From NCBI GenBank assembly GCA_012033095.1, contig JAAUPO010000165.1:1-6043 (forward strand): 6,043 nucleotides of DNA, in the 5' to 3' direction. Positions 4,961 to 6,043 of this stretch are shown here, in pieces; the stretch's first letter is position 1, and every line of letters starts with the position of its first letter. The notes under the pieces were generated by a model. The model had not been told where the DNA came from, made no database searches, and saw nothing but the letters and a program-made list of their open reading frames with translations. The translations under genes were made by a program, and so were the position numbers. This DNA comes from Synechococcaceae cyanobacterium RL_1_2. GTDB lineage: Bacteria; Cyanobacteriota; Cyanobacteriia; Cyanobacteriales; JAAUPO01.

Positions 4961-5992
4961 ATGTGTGGAATTGTGGGCTATATCGGCACCCAAACGGCAA
5001 CAGACATTTTGATTAGTGGATTAGAACGCCTGGAGTACCGGGGCTATGATTCTGCTGGGGTTGCAACGATCGCGAACGGCATCTTAAATTACACCAAAGC
5101 CAAAGGTAAACTTTATAACCTCAAGGAAAAATTAGAACAACACGTGGACATTGCCCAAATCGGCATCGGCCATACCCGCTGGGCCACCCACGGCAAACCG
5201 GAGGAACATAATGCCCATCCCCACATCGATAATAAGAATCAAGTGGCGGTGGTGCAAAATGGCATCATCGAAAATTATTTAGATCTACGCACTGAACTCA
5301 AGGACAAAGGCTATAATTTTGTTTCTGAAACCGATACCGAGGTCATTCCCCACCTGATCAGCAGTTACCTTGATACGGGCATTGACCTCCTCGATGCAGT
5401 ACAAAAAACGGTGTATCGGCTAGAGGGGGCCTTCGCGATCGCGGTCATTGCCAAGGATTACCCCGACGAATTAATTGTGGCCAGACAACAGGCCCCCCTC
5501 ATTTTAGGGTTTGGCCAAGGGGAATTCTTCTGTGCCTCCGACATTACCGCCCTAGTGAACCATACCCATACCGTATTAAGTATGGAAAATGGCGAAATTG
5601 CCCGCCTTACCCCCCTCGGGGCAGAAATCTATAATTTTGATCTAAACCGCCTCAAAAAGTATCCCCGTACCCTCGATTGGCATCCCATGCTAGTGGAAAA
5701 ACAAGGGTTTCGCCATTATATGCTCAAGGAAATTTATGAGCAGCCCGCAGTGGTAAGAAATTGCCTCGAAGCCTACATTAACGAAGAGGCCGGCCAAAAT
5801 CCGATCAATCTAAACCTAGCGGATCACCTTTGTGAAAATGTTGAAAACGTCGAAATTTTGGCCTGTGGAACCAGTTGGCACGCGGCTCTAGTCGGTAAAT
5901 ATTTATTAGAGCAATTAGTGGGCATTCCCACGAGGGTGCAGTACGCCTCCGAATTCCGTTACGCCCCAGCCCCCTCACCCCCAACACCCTGA
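4961..5992 (+). CDS. glmS: Glutamine-fructose-6-phosphate aminotransferase (isomerizing), frameshifted and partial
   Basis: GlmS converts fructose-6-phosphate and glutamine to glucosamine-6-phosphate and glutamate in the cytoplasm, the first step towards UDP-N-acetylglucosamine for peptidoglycan. The frame starts MCGIVGYIG, so Cys2 becomes the N-terminal nucleophile after Met removal. Other class II glutamine amidotransferase features are LEYRGYDSAG at 24-33, HTRWATHG at 71-78, QNGIIENY at 99-106 and the Asp in SETDTE (D125). The linker motif RHYMLKEIYEQP at 251-262 is typical. The first SIS sugar-isomerase domain begins near 290 with ACGTSWHA at 301-308. After YASEFRYAPA the frame goes wrong and stops at TGA (5990-5992), residue 343, about half the usual length of roughly 610. 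The adjacent frame from 5974 continues the same protein to the window edge. A TATATT at 4912-4917 is a possible -10 for its own promoter, but weak. No glmS ribozyme was seen upstream. Confidence 0.95.
   Translation: MCGIVGYIGTQTATDILISGLERLEYRGYDSAGVATIANGILNYTKAKGKLYNLKEKLEQHVDIAQIGIGHTRWATHGKPEEHNAHPHIDNKNQVAVVQNGIIENYLDLRTELKDKGYNFVSETDTEVIPHLISSYLDTGIDLLDAVQKTVYRLEGAFAIAVIAKDYPDELIVARQQAPLILGFGQGEFFCASDITALVNHTHTVLSMENGEIARLTPLGAEIYNFDLNRLKKYPRTLDWHPMLVEKQGFRHYMLKEIYEQPAVVRNCLEAYINEEAGQNPINLNLADHLCENVENVEILACGTSWHAALVGKYLLEQLVGIPTRVQYASEFRYAPAPSPPTP
5970..5992 (+). other. Frameshift junction inside glmS
   Basis: The sequence after TAC GCC CCA contains GCCCCCTCACC with five C at 5970-5974. 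One more C gives GCC CCC CTC ACC CCC AAC, which reads A-P-L-T-P-N and continues with TLTIGVTQSGETADTLAAL, the expected SIS-domain sequence with its SGETADT phosphosugar-binding motif. Without it the frame reads APSPPTP and stops. One base is therefore missing, most simply from the C homopolymer. Confidence 0.85.
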
Positions 5993-6043
5993 CCATCGGG
6001 GTCACCCAATCCGGGGAAACCGCCGACACCCTCGCCGCCCTAG
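5974..6043 (+). CDS. glmS: GlmS continuation after the frameshift, cut by the window end
   Basis: In the frame starting at CTC (5974-5976) the sequence reads LTPNTLTIGVTQSGETADT and then LAAL, up to the window edge with no stop. This is the sugar-phosphate-binding part of the first SIS domain of GlmS (compare SQSGETADTLAAL in Escherichia coli). It has no start of its own and belongs to the gene beginning at 4961. The rest of the protein, including the second SIS domain, lies outside the window. Confidence 0.85.

Larger units (their letters stand above)
1394..5442. repeat. HIP1 octamers (GCGATCGC), seven exact copies
   Basis: Exact GCGATCGC copies are at 1394-1401, 1814-1821, 2171-2178, 3427-3434, 3627-3634, 4341-4348 and 5435-5442. 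All lie inside coding sequence, and none is in the intergenic regions. This highly iterated palindrome is a hallmark of many cyanobacterial genomes and supports the assignment. Many further partial CGATCG sites are present. Confidence 0.85.

Noticed and set aside
1381..5992. Programmed -1 frameshifting in three genes
   Set aside because: No slippery heptamer is present at the junctions I examined, and three unrelated genes using recoding in 6 kb is improbable compared with homopolymer base loss.

Overview
The window looks like a chromosomal segment from a cyanobacterium outside the marine picocyanobacteria. It carries seven exact copies of the palindrome GCGATCGC (the HIP1 octamer typical of many cyanobacterial genomes) and many CGATCG cores. 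It also encodes two protein families essentially confined to cyanobacteria and plastids (DUF3685/Ycf55-like and DUF3172), beside an ABC1/UbiB-type atypical kinase and glucosamine-6-phosphate synthase (GlmS). The genus cannot be fixed from the sequence alone.

Layout. Positions 1-116 (minus) may hold the start of a further unrecognised gene that runs off the window. Positions 182-1845 (minus) hold one gene, split in two by a one-base deletion, for a degenerate response-regulator receiver domain followed by a DUF3685/Ycf55-like domain. Positions 1846-2076 are non-coding, with a small hairpin just before the receiver gene start and a 7-bp tandem repeat at the end of the next gene. Positions 2077-3770 (minus) hold an ABC1/UbiB/AarF-family kinase gene, also split by a one-base deletion, into a catalytic part and a C-terminal part with two membrane segments. 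Positions 3771-4315 are a divergent intergenic region of about 545 bp with several inverted repeats that look like decayed miniature transposable elements. Positions 4316-4891 (plus) encode an intact single-pass membrane protein of the DUF3172 family. From 4961 to the window end (plus) is glmS, interrupted by a third one-base deletion and then cut by the window edge.

The main observation is that three of the four recognisable genes carry a single-base loss. In each case the neighbouring frame continues the same protein family immediately. All three are losses, two or three lie at homopolymers, and one hits the normally essential glmS. Under-called homopolymers in the read data or assembly are therefore the simplest explanation, and true pseudogenes or programmed frameshifting are less likely. 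Restored, the genes would encode about 554 aa (receiver-DUF3685), about 564 aa (ABC1 kinase) and a normal GlmS beginning.

The genes do not form one obvious pathway. GlmS makes glucosamine-6-phosphate for cell-wall precursors. ABC1/UbiB proteins are linked to quinone and prenyl-lipid metabolism. The DUF3685 and DUF3172 proteins have no function that can be read from the sequence. I see no defence system, CRISPR array, phage gene, tRNA or rRNA. The less ordinary content is the receiver without its phospho-acceptor aspartate and the repeat-rich divergent spacer.
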